Below, piece after piece: positions 53,572-55,587 of a DNA stretch of 55,587 nt; the stretch's first letter is position 1, and each line of letters starts with the position of its first letter. Source of the DNA: Micrococcus lacusdianchii (GTDB taxonomy: Bacteria > Actinomycetota > Actinomycetes > Actinomycetales > Micrococcaceae); assembly GCF_023155805.1 (NCBI RefSeq), contig NZ_JAKNUW010000014.1, positions 1 to 55,587 on the forward strand, written 5' to 3'. The position numbers and the translations under genes were made by a program. Below the pieces are notes generated by a model. It was not told where the DNA came from. It did no database searches and saw only the letters and a program-made list of their open reading frames with translations.

Positions 53572-53600
53572 GACCCCCTCGCCGTGACGGCGAGGGGGTC
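53572..53600. terminator. Hairpin terminator between lsr2 and the DUF305 gene
   Basis: A 13-bp perfect inverted repeat (GACCCCCTCGCCG and its complement) with a TGA loop, 16 bases past the lsr2 stop and 33 bases from the convergent DUF305 stop. It probably serves both genes. Confidence 0.8.
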
Positions 53601-53633
53601 GTTCCGCATCCGGGGGCGACGCGTGCCGCCGGC

Positions 53634-54629
53634 TCAGTCCGAGGGGCCGGCCGAGGTCCCGGGAGCCGAGGTCGGCCGGGCGGTGTCCGCGGGCGTGGGC
53701 GTCGGCCTCGGCGCGCCCTCCGCCGAGCCGGAGGCGGCGTCCGAGGGGGGCGGGGGCAGCTGGGACCAGAGCTCGTACAGCGCTGAGGGCGTGTAGTCCA
53801 CGTTGGAGCCGTCTGCACCCACGGCGCTCTCGATCACCACGGGTCCGGTGTACCCGGACGGCCGAGTCGTCGAGGAGGGGTCCGCACCGACCGCTCCGCG
53901 CCTGTTCAGCAGCAGGACGAGCTCCTGCATGCGGTCCCGGTGGCCCTCGATGAGCTGCTCCGCCAGGGCGCGCGTCTGCTCGTCAGTGCCCTCGTCCCGC
54001 TCGGTGCCGGCCAGGGTGACTCCCCCCTGGTGCAGGCGGTGCATGTGCAGCAGGTAGATCGTCTGAGCCGAGCCGTCGGCCGCCGTGACCAGGGCGTTCT
54101 TGTCCGAGGCCGTGAGCAGGCCCGCCACCATGTTCTGGGCGGCCTGCTGCTTCGCGGACACTTCGGCGTCGCTGGCGTCCACCGTGGCGGCCGGGGCGGG
54201 TGCGGAGCTCGAGGCCCCCAAAGGCTGCGGCGGCGCGGGCACCTCCTCGCCCCACGCCTCGAGCTGGGCGGTGAGGGTGCCGATGCGTCCCTGGGCATCG
54301 GCCCGCACGGCCTCGGCGACACCCCGCACCTCGTCGCCGATCTCCTCGCGTCCGAGGATCTCGTCGGACTCCTGCACGATGTCGTAGTGGTTCAGCAGGA
54401 GCGTGGTCACGAACCGCACGTCCGCGGCCAGCGGGTCCGCCGATGTGGCGCTCGGTGTGGCCAGGACGCCCTCCAGATAGGTGTCGGAGGCCTCCGCCTG
54501 CCCGGGCCGGCCCGACTGCTCCGGGGTGGCCGCGGTGCCACATCCGGTGAGCCCGAGGGTGAGGGCCAGCAGCCCGCCACCGGCGGCCGTGGTCCAGCGC
54601 GCGGGGCGGGCGGGGGCGGATCGGGTCAT
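53634..54629 (-). CDS. DUF305-type lipoprotein
   Basis: A 331-residue precursor with lipobox LTLGLTGCG. Two DUF305-like helical halves follow: DVRFVTTLLLNHYDIVQESD, QNMVAGLLTASDKNALVTAA, and YLLHMHRLHQGGVTL. DUF305 proteins are ferritin-like secreted or membrane-tethered proteins, some linked to metal resistance. The C-terminal 40 residues are Pro/Ala/Thr-rich and disordered. ATG 54629 is preferred over an upstream GTG-rich extension because it gives a proper signal peptide. Confidence 0.78.
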   Translation of the reverse strand: MTRSAPARPARWTTAAGGGLLALTLGLTGCGTAATPEQSGRPGQAEASDTYLEGVLATPSATSADPLAADVRFVTTLLLNHYDIVQESDEILGREEIGDEVRGVAEAVRADAQGRIGTLTAQLEAWGEEVPAPPQPLGASSSAPAPAATVDASDAEVSAKQQAAQNMVAGLLTASDKNALVTAADGSAQTIYLLHMHRLHQGGVTLAGTERDEGTDEQTRALAEQLIEGHRDRMQELVLLLNRRGAVGADPSSTTRPSGYTGPVVIESAVGADGSNVDYTPSALYELWSQLPPPPSDAASGSAEGAPRPTPTPADTARPTSAPGTSAGPSD

Positions 54630-54764
54630 GACGGGCGGTCCTCTCGGGGTTCTCACGCGGTCCGACGGGCGGACGCGACCGGCGGGCGCGGACGGCGACC
54701 GGCCCTCAGAACGGTAGCCGCTCGGTCGCGCGCGTGGGAAACGGCGCGCGGTCCGGCGGGGGGG

Positions 54765-55587
54765 TCAGGCCACCCGCGTGGCCTGGACGGCCCAGTTGTT
54801 CGTCGAGGTGCCCACCGCCCCCGGACCGCTGCTGGCGTCGCAGGTGATGAGCGTGAGCTTGGTGCCCTCCGACGGCAGCTCCCACGCCCAGCTGTAGGCG
54901 GGGTCGTGCGTCAGGGCGTCCTTGCCCATGGACACCGCGTCCGCGTCGGTGCGGAAGGCCGCCTGCGTGCCGTCGTCGTAGGTCACCACCACGAGCGCGC
55001 CGGCCGCCAGCCCCTGCAGGTTCCAGAACACGTCCTTGCCGCCGTGGTTGCGCACATGGCCCGTGAGGATCCCCGGGTGCCCCGACGTCTCACCCGGCGT
55101 GGTCCCCCACTGCGGCGGTCCGTACCAGCCGACCGTCTCGGGGTCCGGGTTCAGCTCTCCGTCATCCTGCATCTGCACCAGCTGGATCGGCGCACCGATG
55201 ACCAGCTCGCCGTCCGCGTAGACGTCGATGTGCTCGGGAGCGGCGGGCACGTCCTCCCAGGGCGCGGCCGGGCCCGTCATGCGGGCCGCCACCTCGTCCT
55301 CCGCGCTGGGCTCCTCGGCCGGGACGGGCGCGGCGGCGCTCGCCTGTGCGGAAGTCTCCTCGGCCGACTCGGGGGCCGGCGACGTGTCCTCGGCCGCCTC
55401 GCCCGAGGACTCCGTCGCCGTGGTGGCTGCGGCGGGCACGGCGGGGGTCGACGGAGCGGCGGACGTCGGCGCCGCCGTCGTGCTCCGGGAGGTCGACGCC
55501 GGCGCGGCCGCCGTGGTGGAGGCCGGAGCGGCCGACGAGCCGTCCGCGGACGCGGTCGCCGGCCGCGGGCTCGGCGGGCTCGTGGCG
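54765..55587 (-). CDS. Class F-type sortase, 5' end beyond the window
   Basis: The gene reads on past 55587, so only its C-terminal part is seen. The last about 160 residues form a sortase domain. Numbered from the ATG at 55439, the catalytic residues are His128 in GILTGHVRNHGG, Cys200 in LTLITCDASSG and Arg222 in WAVQATRVA at the very end. Before it is a long Ala/Thr/Pro/Ser/Glu-rich linker that continues to the window edge, as expected for a membrane-tethered enzyme. Class F sortases of actinobacteria have poorly known substrates. The LVQTG surface protein about 14 kb away is a possible substrate. Confidence 0.88.
   Translation of the reverse strand, partial: ATSPPSPRPATASADGSSAAPASTTAAAPASTSRSTTAAPTSAAPSTPAVPAAATTATESSGEAAEDTSPAPESAEETSAQASAAAPVPAEEPSAEDEVAARMTGPAAPWEDVPAAPEHIDVYADGELVIGAPIQLVQMQDDGELNPDPETVGWYGPPQWGTTPGETSGHPGILTGHVRNHGGKDVFWNLQGLAAGALVVVTYDDGTQAAFRTDADAVSMGKDALTHDPAYSWAWELPSEGTKLTLITCDASSGPGAVGTSTNNWAVQATRVA

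Overview
The window comes from a very GC-rich actinobacterium, most likely Micrococcus or a close Micrococcaceae relative. The taxonomic evidence is indirect: an Lsr2 nucleoid protein, a mycothiol-dependent formaldehyde dehydrogenase, a phosphatidylinositol-phosphate synthase next to a HIT protein and thrS, a class Ib nrdHIEF reductase, an actinobacterial-type LexA box, and very strong G/C bias at third codon positions. GC and taxonomy were judged by eye, not computed.

Layout, left to right. 1-2.5 kb is mobile-element debris: a serine recombinase fragment cut off at an IS3-family element, then a frameshifted plasmid-type partition pair. 2.7-7.2 kb is the riboflavin operon (pnuX-ribD-ribE-ribBA-ribH, minus strand) behind an FMN riboswitch. 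7.2-9.6 kb is an accessory patch with an Imm51-like immunity protein, a membrane protein and an orphan. 9.6-14 kb holds rpe, rsmB, fmt and a PD-(D/E)XK protein, followed by four tRNA genes (Gly, Cys, Val, Gly). 14.6-18.8 kb has zapE, a thiosulfate sulfurtransferase, a dead amino-acid permease, sufE and ybaK. 18.8-26.4 kb is pgsA, HIT, thrS, dnaE2 and a DUF6504 gene, with a perfect LexA box upstream of the last two. 26.4-34.9 kb has a broken metallophosphoesterase, a DUF6318 lipoprotein/PKD pair, a SRAP protein, the mycothiol formaldehyde pair, a uridine-kinase-like protein, a lipoate-ligase-like protein and a thioesterase. 35-37.8 kb is metNIQ behind a SAM riboswitch. 38-43.8 kb is nrdHIEF with a repeat-bearing, sortase-type surface protein inserted between nrdE and nrdF. 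44.8-53.1 kb is an apparent arginine-catabolism locus. 53.2-55.6 kb has lsr2, a DUF305 lipoprotein and a class F-type sortase that runs off the end.

The most coherent system is the 44.8-53.1 kb locus. A XRE-cupin regulator, a ureohydrolase, a ThDP-dependent 2-keto acid decarboxylase, a class I aminotransferase and a GABA-type aminotransferase fit the arginine transaminase route: arginine to 2-ketoarginine, 4-guanidinobutyraldehyde, 4-guanidinobutyrate, GABA and succinate semialdehyde. The aldehyde dehydrogenase is not in the window. The neighbouring sodium symporter and LysR regulator are both broken, so the locus may be losing its uptake and control parts.

A second theme is lesions confined to accessory, transport and regulatory genes (partition pair, permease, metallophosphoesterase, symporter, LysR), while long core genes (thrS, nrdE, dnaE2, ribBA) read through intact. 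This favours real decay over random sequencing error, but only read-level data could prove it.
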